A stretch of DNA of 64,000 nt from Pegoplata infirma (Eukaryota > Arthropoda > Insecta > Diptera > Anthomyiidae). Shown here piece after piece: positions 34,186-46,625 of this stretch (position 1 is its first letter; every line of letters begins with the position of its first letter). The notes under the pieces are model-generated. The model did no database searches, was not told where the DNA came from, and saw only the letters and a list, made by a program, of their open reading frames with translations. Position numbers and translations under genes: made by a program. Where the stretch lies: contig CAWUER010000514.1 of the NCBI GenBank assembly GCA_963921195.1, forward strand, positions 3,472,001 to 3,536,000, read 5' to 3'.

Positions 34186-36819
34186 AAAAATAAATTTTTT
34201 TAAAAATTTAAAATCGAGCAATCTCTTTTATTCTATTTAAACTTTATTGAAAAAGATTTAAATTTGTGCAAAGGCATTAGAAAACGATAGAATGGTAACC
34301 TTGATATAGCCATTTCAAGTTATTACAAGTAACCCGAAAATATTTTTGATATGAATGCATAAATATCTGTTAATACTAGTCCGATAGTCTTAATTTTTTT
34401 CTGTCATGATAAAGCTAATATACTTATGCCTTCTAGTTTTTATAGAGTCAAAATCGGATCATTATTTACCGAGTTATAGCAATTTAAAAATTAGGGTCTC
34501 CAAAAAACCTTAAATAATGGGTTTCTCATAAAAATGAAAAAAAAAACTTTGCATAAATGCATATATCTCTGTAAGTACCAGCCCGATTGTCTCACATTTG
34601 GTTCCAGAGGAAAGATAAAGTCTCAATCTTTTATTTTTTTGTTATTTTGACAAAATCGGAGCAATAGTTGCAGAGATACAGCCGTTGAAAGTAAAAGGTC
34701 TCCAGACTACGAAAAATTACAAGTTTATCATTTTTGAAAAAATAATTTTTTTTTAAAATTTAAAATCGAGCAATCTCTTTTATTCTATTTAAACTTTATT
34801 GAAAAAGATTTAAATTCGTGCGAAGGCATTTGAAATCGAAATAATGGTAACCTTGATATAGCCATTTCAAGTTATTACAAGTAACCCGAAAATATTTTTG
34901 ATATGAATGCATAAATATCTGTTAATACTAGTCTGATAGTCTTAAATTTTTTCTGTCATGATAAAGCTAATATACTTATGCATTCTAGTTTTTATAGAGT
35001 CAAAATCGCATCATTATTTACCGAGTTATAGCAATTTAAAAATTAGGGTCTCCAAAAAACCTTAAATAATGGGTTTCTCATAAAAATGAAAAAAAAACTT
35101 TGCATAAATGCATATATCTCTGTAAGTACCAGCCCGATTGTCTCACATTTGGTTCCAGAGGAAAGATAAAGTCTCAATCTTTTATTTTTTTGTTATTTTG
35201 ACAAAATCGGAGCAATAGTTGCAGAGATACAGCCGTTGAAAGTAAAAGGTCTCCAGACTACGAAAAATTACAAGTTTATCATTTTTGAAAAAATAAAATT
35301 TTTTAAAAATTTAAAATCGAGCAATCTCTATTATTCTATTTAAACTTTATTGAAAAAGATTTAAATTCGTGCAAAGGCATTTGAAATCGATATAATGGTA
35401 ACCTTGATATAGCCATTTCAAGTTATTACAAGTAACCCGAAAATATTTTTGATATGAATGCATAAATATCTGTTAATACTAGTCCGATAGTCTTAATTTT
35501 TTTCTGTCATGATAAAGCTAATATACTTATGCCTTCTAGTTTTTATAGAGTCAAAATCGCATCATTATTTACCGAGTTATAGCAATTTAAAAATGAGGAT
35601 CTCCAAAATACCTTAAATAATGGGTTTCTCATAAAAATGAAAAAAAAAAAACTTTGCATAAATGCATATATCTCTGTAAGTACCAGCCCGATTGTCTCAC
35701 ATTTGGTTCCAGAGGAAAGATAAAGTCTCAATCTTTTATTTTTTTGTTATTTTGACAAAATCGGAGCAATAGTTGCAGAGATACAGCCGTTGAAAGTAAA
35801 AGGTCTCCAGACTACGAAAAATTACAAGTTTATCATTTTTGAAAAAATAAATTTTTTTAAAAATTTAAAATCGAGCAATCTCTTTTATTCTATTTAAACT
35901 TTATTGAAAAAGATTTAAATTCGTGCGAAGGCATTTGAAATCGAAATAATGGTAACCTTGATATAGCCATTTCAAGTTATTACAAGTAACCCGAAAATAT
36001 TTTTGATATGAATGCATAAATATCTGTTAATACTAGTCTGATAGTCTTAAATTTTTTCTGTCATGATAAAGCTAATATACTTATGCATTCTAGTTTTTAT
36101 AGAGTCAAAATCGCATCATTATTTACCGAGTTATAGCAATTTAAAACTTAGGGTCTCCAAAAAACCTTAAATAATGGGTTTCTCATAAAAATGAAAAAAA
36201 AACTTTCCATAAATGCATATATCTCTGTAAGTACCAGCCCGATTGTCTCACATTTGGTTCCAGAGGAAAGATAAAGTCTCAATCTTTTATTTTTTTGTTA
36301 TTTTGACAAAATCGGAGCAATAGTTGCAGAGATACAGCCGTTGAAAGTAAAAGGTCTCCAGACTACGAAAAATTACAAGTTTATCATTTTTGAAAAAATA
36401 AATTTTTTTAAAAATTTAAAATCGAGCAATCTCTTTTATTCTATTTAAACTTTATTGAAAAAGATTTAAATTCGTGCAAAGGCATTTGAAATCGATATAA
36501 TGGTAACCTTGATATAGCCATTTCAAGTTATTACAAGTAACCCGAAAATATTTTTGATATGAATGCATAAATATCTGTTAATACTAGTCCGATAGTCTTA
36601 ATTTTTTTCTGTCATGATAAAGCTAATATACTTATGCCTTCTAGTTTTTATAGAGTCAAAATCGGATCATTATTTACCGAGTTATAGCAATTTAAAAATG
36701 AGGGTCTCCAAAAAACCTTAAATAATGGGTTTCTCATAAAAATGAAAAAAAAACTTTGCATAAATGCATATATCTCTGTAAGTACCAGCCCGATTGTCTC
36801 ACATTTGGTTCCAGAGGAA

Positions 36820-36865
36820 AGATAAAGTCTCAATCAATCTCAATTACAAGTTTATCATTTTTGAA
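36820..36865 (+). repeat. Junction of a shortened satellite monomer (second copy)
   Basis: The junction is identical to that near 34157, 2.68 kb downstream. The nearby private variant AAAACTTAGGG (33463 and 36143) has the same offset, so both belong to one local five-monomer duplication. Confidence 0.88.
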
Positions 36866-39800
36866 AAAATAAATTTTTTTAAAAATTTAAAATCGAGCAA
36901 TCTCTTTTATTCTCTTTAAACATTATTGAAAAAGATTTAAATTTGTGCAAAGGCATTAGAAAACGATAGAATGGTAACCTTGATATAGCCATTTCAAGTT
37001 ATTACAAGTAACCCGAAAATATTTTTGATATGAATGCATAAATATCTGTTAATACTAGTCTGATAGTCTTAAATTTTTCCTGTCATGATAAAGCTAATAT
37101 ACTTATGCATTCTAGTTTTTATAGAGTCAAAATCGCATCATTATTTACCGAGTTATAGCAATTTAAAAATTAGGGTCTCCAAAAAACCTTAAATAATGGG
37201 TTTCTCATAAAAATGAAAAAAAAACTTTGCATAAATGCATATATCTCTGTAAGTACCAGCCCGATTGTCTCACATTTGGTTCCAGAGGAAAGATAAAGTC
37301 TCAATCTTTTATTTTTTTGTTATTTTGACAAAATCGGAGCAATAGTTGCAGAGATACAGCCGTTGAAAGTAAAAGGTCTCCAGACTACGAAAAATTACAA
37401 GTTTATCATTTTTGAAAAAATAAATTTTTTTAAAAATTTAAAATCGAGCAATCTCTTTTATTCTATTTAAACTTTATTGAAAAAGATTTAAATTCGTGCA
37501 AAGGCATTTGAAATCGATATAATGGTAACCTTGATATAGCCATTTCAAGTTATTACAAGTAACCCGAAAATATTTTTGATATGAATGCATAAATATCTGT
37601 TAATACTAGTCCGATAGTCTTAATTTTTTTCTGTCATGATAAAGCTAATATACTTATGCCTTCTAGTTTTTATAGAGTCAAAATCGTATCATTATTTACC
37701 GAGTTATAGCAATTTAAAAATTAGGGTCTCCAAAAAATCTTAAATAATGGGTTTCTCATAAAAATGAAAAAAAAAAACTTTGCATAAATGCATATATCTC
37801 TGTAAGTACCAGCCCGATTGTCTCACATTTGGTTCCAGAGGAAAGATAAAGTCTCAATCTTTTATTTTTTTGTTATTTTGACAAAATCGGAGCAATAGTT
37901 GCAGAGATACAGCCGTTGAAAGTAAAAGGTCTCCAGACTACGAAAAATTACAAGTTTATCATTTTTGAAAAAATATTTTTTTTTAAAAATTTAAAATCGA
38001 GCAATCTCTTTTATTCTATTTAAACTTTATTGAAAAAGATTTAAATTCGTGCGAAGGCATTTGAAATCGAAATAATGGTAACCTTGATATAGCCATTTCA
38101 AGTTATTACAAGTAACCCGAAAATATTTTTGACATGAATGCATAAATATCTGTTAATACTAGTCCGATAGTCTTAATTTTTTTCTGTCATGATAAAGCTA
38201 ATATACTTATGCCTTCTAGTTGTTATAGAGTCAAAATCGGATCATTATTTACCGAGTTATAGCAATTTAAAAATTAGGGTCTCCAAAAAACCTTAAATAA
38301 TGGGTTTCTCATAAAAATTAAAAAAAAACTTTGCATAAATGCATATATCTCTGTAAGTACCAGCCCGATTGTCTCACATTTGGTTCCAGAGGAAAGATAA
38401 AGTCTCAGTCTTTTATTTTTTTGTTATTTTGACAAAATCGGAGCAATAGTTGCAGAGATACAGCCGTTGAAAGTAAAAGGTCTCCAGACTACGAAAAATT
38501 ACAAGTTTATCATTTTTGAAAAAATAAATTTTTTTAAAAATTTAAAATCGAGCAATCTCTTTTATTCTATTTAAACTTTATTGAAAAAGATTTGAATTCG
38601 TGCAAAGGTATTTGAAATCGATATAATGGTAACCTTGATATAGCCATTTCAAGTTATTACAAGTAACCCGAGAATATTTTTGATATGAATGCATAAATAT
38701 CTGTTAATACTAGTCCGATAGTCTTAATTTTTTTCTGTCATGATAAAGCTAATATACTTATGCCTTCTAGTTTTTATAGAGTCAAAATCGGATCATTATT
38801 TACCGAGTTATAGCAATTTAAAAATTAGGGTCTCCAAAAAACCTTAAATAATGGGTTTCTCATAAAAATGAAAAAAAAACTTTGCATAAATGCATATATC
38901 TCTGTAAGTACCAGCCCGATTGTCTCACATTTGGTTCCAGAGGAAAGATAAAGTCTCAATCTTTTATTTTTTTGTTATTTTGACAAAATCGGAGCAATAG
39001 TTGCAGAGATACAGCCGTTGAAAGTAAAAGGTCTCCAGACTACGAAAAATTACAAGTTTATCATTTTTGAAAAAATAAATTTTTTTAAAAATTTAAAATC
39101 GAGCAATCTCTTTTATTCTATTTAAACTTTATTGAAAAAGATTTAAATTCGTGCAAAGGCATTTGAAATCGATATAATGGTAACCTTGATATAGCCATTT
39201 CAAGTTATTACAAGTAACCCGAAAATATTTTTGATATGAATGCATAAATATCTGTTAATACTAGTCCGATAGTCTTAATTTTTTTCTGTCATGATAAAGC
39301 TAATATACTTATGCCTTCTAGTTTTTATAGAGTCAAAATCGCATCATTATTTACCGAGTTATAGCAATTTAAAAATGAGGGTCTCCAAAAAACCTTAAAT
39401 AATGGGTTTCTCATAAAAATTAAAAAAAAAAACTTTGCATAAATGCATATATCTCTGTAAGTACCAGCCCGATTGTCTCACATTTGGTTCCAGAGGAAAG
39501 ATAAAGTCTCAATCTTTTATTTTTTTGTTATTTTGACAAAATCGGAGCAATAGTTGCAGAGATACAGCCGTTGAAAGTAAAAGGTCTCCAGACTACGAAA
39601 AATTACAAGTTTATCATTTTTGAAAAAATAAATTTTTTTAAAAATTTAAAATCGAGCAATCTCTTTTATTCTATTTAAACTTTATTGAAAAAGATTTAAA
39701 TTCGTGCAAAGGCATTTGAAATCGAAATAATGGTAACCTTGATATAGCCATTTCAAGTTATTACAAGTAACCCGAAAATATTTTTGACATGAATGCATAA

Positions 39801-41433
39801 ATATCTGTTAATACTAGTCCGATAGTCTTAATTTTTTTCTGTCATGATAAAGCTAATATACTTATGCCTTCTAGTTTTTATAGAGTCAAAATCGGATCAT
39901 TATTTACCGAGTTATAGCAATTTAAAAATTAGGGTCTCCAAAAAACCTTAAATAATGGGTTTCTCATAAAAATTAAAAAAAAAACTTTGCATAAATGCAT
40001 ATATCTCTGTAAGTACCCGCCCGATTGTCTCACATTTGGTTCCAGAGGAAAGATAAAGTCTCAATCTTTTATTTTTTTGTTATTTTGACAAAATCGGAGC
40101 AATAGTTGCAGAGATACAGCCGTTGAAAGTAAAAGGTCTCCAGACTACGAAAAATTACAAGTTTATCATTTTTGAAAAAAAAAAATTTTTTAAAAATTTA
40201 AAATCGAGCAATCTCTTTTATTCTATTTAAACTTTATTGAAAAAGATTTAAATTCGTGCGAAGGCATTTGAAATCGAAATAATGGTAACCTTGATATAGC
40301 CATTTCAAGTTATTACAAGTAACCCGAAAATATTTTTGATATGAATGCATAAATATCTGTTAATACTAGTCTGATAGTCTTAAATTTTTTCTGTCATGAT
40401 AAAGCTAATATACTTATGCATTCTAGTTTTTATAGAGTCAAAATCGCATCATTATTTACCGAGTTATAGCAATTTAAAAATAAGGGTCTCCAAAAAACCT
40501 TAAATAATGGGTTTCTCATAAAAATGAAAAAAAAACTTTGCATAAATGCATATATCTCTGTAAGTACCAGCCCGATTGTCTCACATTTGGTTCCAGAGGA
40601 AAGATAAAGTCTCAATCTTTAGTTTTTTGTTATTTTGACAAAATCGGAGCAATAGTTGCAGAGATACAGCCGTTGAAAGTAAAAGGTCTCCAGACTACGA
40701 AAAATTACAAGTTTATCATTTTTGAAAAAATAAATTTTTTTAAAAATTTAAAATCGAGCAATCTCTTTTATTCTATTTAAACTTTATTGAAAAAGATTTA
40801 AATTCGTGCAAAGGCATTTGAAATCGATATAATGGTAACCTTGATATAGCCATTTCAATTTATTACAAGTAACCCGAAAATATTTTTGATATGAATGCAT
40901 AAATATCTGTTAATACTAGTCCGATAGTCTTAATTTTTTTCTGTCATGATAAAGCTAATATACTTATGCCTTCTAGTTTTTATAGAGTCAAAATCGGATC
41001 ATTATTTACCGAGTTATAGCAATTTAAAAATTAGGGTCTCCAAAAAACCTTAAATAATGGGTTTCTCATAAAAATGAAAAAAAAAAACTTTGCATAAATG
41101 CATATATCTCTGTAAGTACCAGCCCGATTGTTTCACATTTGGTTCCAGAGGAAAGATAAAGTCAATCTTTTATTTTTTTGTTATTTTGACAAAATCGGAG
41201 CAATAGTTGCAGAGATACAGCCGTTGAAAGTAAAAGGTCTCCAGACTACGAAAAATTACAAGTTTATCATTTTTGAAAAAATAAATTTTTTTAAAAATTT
41301 AAAATCGAGCAATCTCTTTTATTCTATTTAAACTTTATTGAAAAAGATTTAAATTCGTGCAAAGGCATTTGAAATCGATATAATGGTAACCTTGATATAG
41401 CCATTTCAAGTTATTACAAGTAACCCGAAAATA

Positions 41434-41561
41434 GATCGTTCAACTGTTGACAAGTGTGGACGTGTTTTAATTTATCTCCGTGCTATTAATTGAATTTTTG
41501 AAATTGTTCGTAATAGGTATTTTTGTAATATTTTCATGACCACATCCAGGAAAATGAAAAT
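41434..41561 (+). promoter_or_regulatory. LINE 5' UTR / putative internal promoter, copy 2
   Basis: It is identical to the copy-1 5' UTR from TCGTTCAACTG (41436) to the ORF1 ATG; only the extreme 5' bases differ. A promoter role is inferred from LINE biology. Confidence 0.4.
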
Positions 41562-42965
41562 ATGGACACAAATGATACCGATTTAATTCGAGGCTCTGCC
41601 TCACCGACTGGTGCTGGTCCTAGCACTGGTCTTAGGGTTGCGACCTTGAAGTCCGACCTTGATTCTGGTAGGGGTGCTCAGCCTAATATTGGTGGTAAAA
41701 AGAAAAAGAAACTTAAACCATCAAAGGTCAGGCACAACCAGAGACGGCTTTGTTTGAAAATAATTAACAGACTAAGCCAACTTGATGGAACGAAGCTCTC
41801 CGAACGTGAGAGGGCGTCGCTATCATGGGCGAAAGGAGTCATTGAAGAACAGGACAAACTTTCGGCAATGCGCGCATCTGACAAACAGAGCGCTGTTTCG
41901 GCCTCGTCATCGAAGTCTGGTAAAAGGTTGCGCTCGCCCGACGAGAAACCTTTACCTAAGAGATCTAAGGTGACCGGCAACGTCTGGACTCAGTCTTTTA
42001 GTGAAGTGGTTAAAGGTAACTTCGTTAGGGCTGTGATAAACAGGCAAAATGGTGATTGTAGTATTCCAAGGGACAAGTGGAGTTTAGTTGAAACTAAACT
42101 AAATGAAATCTACTATAGGCTCCTTGAGAGTATGCCTGATTTTCTACCTACTACTGTCAACGCAGGTTGGTATCAGGGGCGAGTAAAACTCGTTGCTTTT
42201 GGGAACGAAAGATCCGCAGCCGTGTTTAAGGTTGCCATTAGCCAAGTGGGAGAGTTATGGCCTGGAGCCAGACTGGACGTTGTGGAAAAACATGATATCC
42301 CCTCGCAACCCAGAGCTCATGCATGGATCCCAATGGCTACAAATGACACTGCGGTGATTCTTAAGATGATAAAAGTCTGCAATCCTGACCTTCCAACTCA
42401 GAATTGGCAAATTGCCAGATTGGGTGAGATGGAGGGCGCTCGTCGTCAAGCGGTGGTCTTGGTTAATGAGGAATCGCTTCCGCTTTTAGCCAGGACTGAC
42501 GGCATTATTAGATTTGGATTTTTTCATATAAAAGTCAATGTCTACAAGGGCGACCAGAAGACTATTTTGGACGCAGACAAGCCAGTGGCAGAGTCGGCTG
42601 GGGAGGAGAATCTGGAAAAGGTTGATATTCAGCTGGCCGATTCTAGGCTGATGGGAGATGCATCTGGCATTTTTGAAACCGAATCTGGTAACGAATGCGA
42701 CCTCTGTGATGGCATGGAGGATAAAGCCGATGCCACGATGGGTGACATTCAGGACGAGGCCCATGCAGTGAGGAATTCGGAGAGTTCTGTTGCCTCCGAT
42801 TCAGATCAGATGGGATATATATCTGGCTTATTCGAAACCGAATCTGGGGACGAATGCGACCTCTATGATAACACGGAGGATGAAGCCAGTAACACGGTGG
42901 TGGAAAGGATGGTGGAAAAAAAGCAAGATGTTGCGGTTCCTACAAATAAACCTCCATCACTGTAA
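41562..42965 (+). CDS. LINE ORF1 protein, copy 2
   Basis: The 467-residue ORF1 is intact, the same length as copy 1, with the same basic N-terminus, central domain and acidic 53-residue C-terminal duplication. It differs from copy 1 by five conservative-looking residues: R to K in the FHIRVNV segment, L to M in CDGLEDK, E to D in DSEQMG, N to S in DEANNT and H to N near the C-terminus. Two silent changes are also visible. The lack of any frameshift or stop in either ORF1 suggests both source insertions are young. Confidence 0.9.
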   Translation: MDTNDTDLIRGSASPTGAGPSTGLRVATLKSDLDSGRGAQPNIGGKKKKKLKPSKVRHNQRRLCLKIINRLSQLDGTKLSERERASLSWAKGVIEEQDKLSAMRASDKQSAVSASSSKSGKRLRSPDEKPLPKRSKVTGNVWTQSFSEVVKGNFVRAVINRQNGDCSIPRDKWSLVETKLNEIYYRLLESMPDFLPTTVNAGWYQGRVKLVAFGNERSAAVFKVAISQVGELWPGARLDVVEKHDIPSQPRAHAWIPMATNDTAVILKMIKVCNPDLPTQNWQIARLGEMEGARRQAVVLVNEESLPLLARTDGIIRFGFFHIKVNVYKGDQKTILDADKPVAESAGEENLEKVDIQLADSRLMGDASGIFETESGNECDLCDGMEDKADATMGDIQDEAHAVRNSESSVASDSDQMGYISGLFETESGDECDLYDNTEDEASNTVVERMVEKKQDVAVPTNKPPSL

Positions 42966-45900
42966 GGCAGCCTCAGCTGCACTCTTGCTGCGCCTGACGA
43001 CAGGAGCAGTTGACTTGGTTTTTATCCAAGAGCCCTGGGTGCGGGGTGGCAGGGTTTGCGGATTGAAGACCCCTGGGTTTAAGTTGGTGGTTGCCAAAGG
43101 TGAGGGCTCACCAAGAGCCTGCATCTTGGCAAAAAATGGCTTAAATATATTCTTTTTATCAACTTTTAGTGATATGGATATTACAGCGGCTAGCTTAGAG
43201 CTTCATGGGAAGTCTATTTGGCTCGCCTCTGCGTATTTTCCTAATCCGGGGTCAATACCCCCGGAGAAGGTTGTCGGTCTAATTCGGGAGTCTGAATCTA
43301 GGGGACACCAGTTAGTAGTGTGTTGTGATGCTAATGCACATCATTCGATATGGGGAAGTACAGACACAAATGATAGAGGCGAATCACTTTTGGAGTTTTT
43401 GTTAAGCACTAACCTGTATATTTGTAACAAGGGTGGTGAACCAACTTTCGTTACAAGTACGCGGCAAGAGGTTCTTGACGTAACACTTGTATCAGATACA
43501 TTGTCTGATAGAATTGATGACTGGAGAGTTTTGGAAGAGCATTCATTCTCAGATCATCGCTACATTGAGTTTTTACTCAGGGAGCGTGCCCCGGTTGAGA
43601 CAGTCTCTAGAAATCTGAGGAGAACAAACTGGGTGAAATATAGGGAGACTTTTTCTTTGCTTTTGGATGAAGTACCCTTATCTAAACCACATAGTTTGGC
43701 GCAAATTGACTGTCTGGTTGACCATATAACAAATGTTTGTAATAGGTGCCTGGATGCGTCTTGCCCTTCTGCAAAGCCTAGAGGGAAAAAAAAGCCACCT
43801 TGGTGGTCAAATGAGTTGCAGACGAGCAGAGATTCCTGCAGAAAGCTCTTTAATAAGGCTAAATTTTCAAGAGCGGACGAGGACTGGTCTGCATACAGGC
43901 TGCAACTTAAGAGTTATAAAAAGATGATCAGAAATGCAAAATGTGATTCTTGGAAAAACTTCTGTGGAAACATAGAAGACGTTTCTGAGGCATCCAGGCT
44001 GCGCAAGGTTCTGGCTTCTTCTCCTTGCACCCTGGGATACCTGAAAGATCCTAATGGGGTGTGGTCTTCCTCCAGTGGAGAGTCGCTGGATCTCCTTTTA
44101 AACACGCATTTTCCGGGCAATTCCATGACGCCGTTTCAAGCTTTGGAACGTTCTGACGCCCAAGCATCTGAAATTGCTTCGGAAATAATAAATATGCCAA
44201 CATTAATCTGGGCGATAAAAAGCTTCAGGCCCTATAAATCCCCGGGACCTGATGGTATAATCCCGGCTGAGTTGCAGCAAGTGTCGGACTATATAGCCCC
44301 GTTGCTGTATAATCTATACACAGCATGCATCAACTGGTCGTACATTCCTTTAAAATGGAGGGATACCAGAGTCGTATTTATCCCGAAGGCTGGGAAAAGT
44401 TCCCACACAGCTCCGAAGGATTTCAGACCAATTAGTCTGTCTTCTTTTTTGTTAAAGACAATGGAACGAATGATAGACTCATATTTGCGTAGAGTGATTG
44501 ACCCGAGGTTGTTTTCGACAAAGCAACATGCATACAGCAAGGGACGATCAACGGAAACAGCTCTTCATGAGCTCGTTGGTACCATCGAGAGATCGCTTTC
44601 GGTAAAGGAGTACACTATGGTGGCCTTTCTTGATATTGAGGGGGCTTTTAATAATGTCATCCCAGAATCGATAATATTGGCATTGTCTGGTCTGGGAGTA
44701 AAGCGTGAAATCGTTTTAATGGTGGAAAGCCTACTTGCCAGTAGACGTATAACGTCTGAATTGGGAGCGTCCGTCATATCTCGATTTGTCAATAGGGGCA
44801 CACCACAGGGAGGTGTTCTTTCGCCGCTTCTTTGGAACCTGGCACTGAATTCAATGCTACTATCTCTAGAAGCACGTGGTTGTCATGTTGTCGCATATGC
44901 TGACGATGTCGCGATAGCGGTAAAGGGGAAGCATCTGCCAACATTGCGGGACATTCTTCAGGGTTCTCTGAAAGATCTGTCTAAATGGGCAAGAGACTGT
45001 GGTCTAGGAGTTAATCCTAGTAAAACAGAGCTTGTTTTATTTACAAGGAAAAATAAGATTCCTGCTTTTGATCCTATTTCTTTGGACGGTACTGAAATCA
45101 CCTTCTCAGATGGAGCCAAGTATCTTGGAGTATTTCTAGATAGGAAGCTGAATTTCAGGCGTAATATTGAGGAACGGGTGAGAAAAGCAACGATTGCTTT
45201 GTATTCCTGTAAAAGGGCCATTGGAAAACGATGGGGTTTTAGCCCTCAAGTCGTTCATTGGATCTATACAGCAGTGGTGCGTCCAATTTTGCTGTATGGA
45301 ATCATTGTCTGGTGGCCTGCTTTAGAAACAAAATCGAACTGTGTCTTTATCACGAAGGTACAGAGAATGGCGTCAATGTGCATCACTGGTGCTCTTCGTA
45401 CTACACCTACGGCTGCATTAGAAATCCTCCTTCACCTGATACCCTTGGACATATTGGGTAGGCAGTATGCAGCTGCGTCGGCAATTCGACTTAATAGCAC
45501 GCTGCAATGGAGGAGCAGCGATTGTGGCCATAGCGCGATCTTGAAAAAGATAACAATACCACAAAATGTGGATTGTGCTCCCTCTTTGAGCCTCTTTGAG
45601 CGCCACTTTACCACTATGATACCATCCAGGGAGTCTTGGATGGGGGATACTCCGGGAAGTGGAGCTACCATAAATTTTTACACAGATGGATCGAGGCTGC
45701 ACGAACAAGTGGGCTTTGGGGTCTATTCGGAAGAGCTTGGATTGAGCCTGGCTCGTAGATTGCCAGATCATTGCAGTGTCTACTAGGCAGAGATGCTGGC
45801 AATAAAGGAAGTGGCTGACTGGTTGAGCTGCAATGTCTTGTCTACAACCGCAGTCAACATCTATACTGACAGTCAAGCCGCGGTCAAGTCCCTGGATTCA

Positions 45901-46521
45901 ATGTTTCTGAAAACAAGATCTGCCCTTAACTGCCGCACGTCTTTAAATGAGATGGCCAAGCAGTTTAACATACGACTCATATGGGTCCCAGGGCACAGAG
46001 ACATTCCAGGGAATCGCAAAGCCGATGAGCTTGCAAGACTAGGAACTACCTTACAGGTTCCAACAGAATTGGAATGTGTTGGTATGCCTCTAGAAACTTG
46101 CAAGCAAAACCTACGGCTTTGTTCTGCGACGGAGACTAATCAAAGATGGGCAAATGGATGGACGTGTGAGACAACACGACTGATTTGGCCTTCTCTTAAT
46201 CAGGGGCGCACAAGTGAGCTGATATCGCTTCCAAGAGGAGAGATTTCAACGGTGGTTTCTATAATTACCGGACACTGTCTTATAGGGAAGCACGCAGAGC
46301 GGTTAAATGTGCCGTCGAATGACTTTTGCCGAAGTTGCATGGATGAAGAGGAGTTGGAAACTATCGAACACTTTATTTGCCATTGCCCGGCACTTTCTGG
46401 TCAGCGACTTGCTTCACTGGGATCTAGGGAGCTGTACGATCTTTCAGATTTGTCGGATGTCAAAATTCAACATCTAAGGAGTTTCATAAGAAGCTCAAAC
46501 TGGTTTAACGACAGGGACTAG
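42928..46521 (+). pseudogene. LINE ORF2 (endonuclease-RT-RNase H), copy 2, with the same amber stop
   Basis: Domain order and catalytic residues are as in copy 1: EN with QEPW, DANAHH and SDH; RT with FLDIEGAF and YADD; RNase H D, E, D, D; C-terminal Cys/His motif. Differences from copy 1 are confined to the EN and early RT part: H to Q before INLHH, A to T, V to I, E to K, E to Q, R to K and L to F. From about 44522 on, the two copies look identical, including the TAG at 45784-45786 before the RNase H catalytic Glu. Because this part appears to have been copied by recombination, sharing the stop is not independent evidence that it is functional or ancestral. Confidence 0.9.
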
Positions 46522-46625
46522 TAGGGAAACCTATTACGACCCCGTGGTATCACAATGGACCTCAGAGTCTACGTGTGTTGACGTAAAACGTCAGCAGCCA
46601 CTTACAACCTAACCTAACCTAACCT
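46522..46625 (+). other. LINE 3' UTR: stem-loop and (AACCT)4 tail, copy 2
   Basis: It is identical to copy 1: hairpin GTTGACG-TAAAA-CGTCAGC (46577-46595) and four AACCT units ending at 46625, then ATTCTATTTAAAC of the satellite. Confidence 0.75.

Larger units (their letters stand above)
28794..41433 (+). repeat. 552-bp satellite array, block 5 (~23 monomers)
   Basis: Its first ten bases complete the right target duplication (28793-28803). The order by diagnostic sites is approximately A, A/B, B, C, A, B, B', D, A, B, C(short), A, B', A, B, C(short), B, A/D, B, B', D, A, B, B(cut). Mosaic monomers are frequent. Two monomers lack about 110 bp (junctions near 34157 and 36835). The last monomer is cut at 41433 by LINE copy 2. 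No gene, RNA gene or other element is seen. Confidence 0.95.
41434..46625 (+). mobile_element. LOA-like LINE, copy 2, probably recombinant
   Basis: This is the same element as at 23603-28793, 17,832 bp downstream, with the same ORFs, amber stop, hairpin and (AACCT)4 tail. Its left flank ends in ACCCGAAAATA and its right flank begins ATTCTATTTAAAC, about 114 bases apart in satellite phase, with no target-site duplication. The two bases GA at 41434-41435 replace the single T that precedes TCGTTCAACTG in copy 1. By eye, about 20 substitutions separate the copies between the 5' end and about 44522, and none between there and the tail. This suggests the 5' part comes from an independent insertion and the 3' part plus right flank from a copy-1 duplicate. 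Confidence 0.88.

Noticed and set aside
41320..41433. A ~114-bp target-site duplication for LINE copy 2
   Set aside because: The left segment has B-type variants (GTGCAAAGG, CGATATAATGG) and the right A-type (GTGCGAAGG, CGAAATAATGG), so they are different monomers rather than copies of one target.
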